A stretch of 64,000 bases of DNA from CAIUMH01 sp963758555 (lineage in GTDB: Bacteria > Actinomycetota > Acidimicrobiia > Acidimicrobiales > RAAP-2): NCBI GenBank assembly GCA_963758555.1, contig CAVWVW010000003.1:1860001-1924000 (forward strand), in the 5' to 3' direction. How positions within the stretch are numbered: position 1 is the stretch's first letter; every line of letters starts with the position of its first letter. Positions 63,670 through 64,000 of the stretch are shown here, piece by piece. A program made the translations under genes and the position numbers. The notes under the pieces were generated by a model. The model searched no databases. It worked only from the letters and a program-made list of their open reading frames with translations, and was not told the DNA's origin.

Positions 63670-64000
63670 GTGCCTCCCTCTGCTGCCTTCGCTCAAACTT
63701 CGATCTGGGGGCTCGCGCACGTCGACGCCCCTGAGGTCATCAGCTCGGCATGGATCGACGACCAGCTCGGCGAGTCCTACGAGCGCTGCGGCGTGCGGCC
63801 GGGTCTCTTAGAAGAGGTCGCCGGGATCATCGAGCGCCGTTGGTGGCCTGAAGAGGTCACCTTCGACCAAGCTGCCAGCCTCGCCGGGCGCCAAGCCCTC
63901 GATGACGCAGGCGTGGAGCCCTCGGAGATCGACCTCCTCATCTCCACCTCGGTCTGCAAGCACCACCTCGAGCCGAGCGTGGCCTGTGCGGTGCACTTCG
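63670..64000 (+). CDS. 3-oxoacyl-ACP synthase III / OleA-like ketosynthase, 5' part only
   Basis: First 110 residues of a thiolase-fold protein, cut by the window end. TSIWGLAHVDAPEVISSAWI, RCGVRPGLLEE, FDQAASLAGRQALDDAGVEP and IDLLISTSVCKHHLEPSVAC are the N-terminal landmarks. The segment T-S-V-C-x-x-x-L-E-P-S is characteristic of OleA-type head-to-head acyl condensing enzymes rather than FabH. The catalytic Cys lies beyond the window. If OleA, the next genes should be oleB, oleC and oleD homologues for olefin or beta-lactone lipid synthesis. Confidence 0.75.
   Translation, partial: MPPSAAFAQTSIWGLAHVDAPEVISSAWIDDQLGESYERCGVRPGLLEEVAGIIERRWWPEEVTFDQAASLAGRQALDDAGVEPSEIDLLISTSVCKHHLEPSVACAVHF

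Overview
The window reads as the chromosome of a high-G+C actinobacterium, probably a member of the Acidimicrobiia-type lineages. This is inferred from gene content (mycofactocin-coupled SDR, larBC, Lhr helicase, DUF2127/DUF4395/DUF929 proteins, dense GTG starts); no 16S gene or unique marker is present. I count 64 protein genes and one tRNA-Ser(TGA). There is no insertion sequence, prophage, CRISPR array or origin: this is housekeeping and metabolic DNA with several small regulated cassettes.

Layout. 1-5.9 kb: broken glycosyltransferase, sugar epimerase, and an HxlR-controlled drug exporter with a clear double operator. 5.9-13.9 kb: RsgA GTPase, small stress and membrane proteins, SDR, UbiA prenyltransferase, RecB-like nuclease, PurU, HAD phosphatase, NUDIX. 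14-17.7 kb: TauE/DUF4395 pair and a 5-oxoprolinase operon (pxpA, fused pxpBC). 17.9-26.2 kb: secreted lectin-like protein, the large helicase Lhr, and two tandem proteins with degenerate PD-(D/E)XK-like cores. 26.3-31 kb: typA, tRNA-Ser, DUF2142 and COG4280 membrane proteins. 31-37 kb: FAD monooxygenase, then a haem-oxygenase-like diiron oxidase (HDO) with a permease, facing a NarL-type two-component system across a 10-bp inverted repeat. This is the most interesting locus here. 37-43 kb: DedA, TetR/MFS exporter with two operators, pheA, larB-larC. 43-49 kb: PLP decarboxylase, crotonase and a paired acyl-CoA dehydrogenase. 49-54 kb: HpnA-like epimerase with a class III aminotransferase, NUDIX, cyclopropane-fatty-acid synthase. 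54-64 kb: small enzymes (three VOC/glyoxalase-fold groups, methyltransferases, AraC, kinase), a DUF929 thioredoxin-like protein and the start of a ketosynthase III/OleA-like gene.

Genome-wide signals. (1) At least 20 genes have a TANNNT hexamer exactly 6-8 nt before the start codon and no Shine-Dalgarno, so leaderless transcription appears common; the motif also decides many starts. (2) Convergent genes are packed until their stop codons touch or overlap, often in a palindrome, while other gene ends carry U-less GC hairpins. (3) Eleven genes are broken by 13 frameshifts, every one a surplus single base, which looks like sequencing error rather than real decay; those genes are annotated as single loci.
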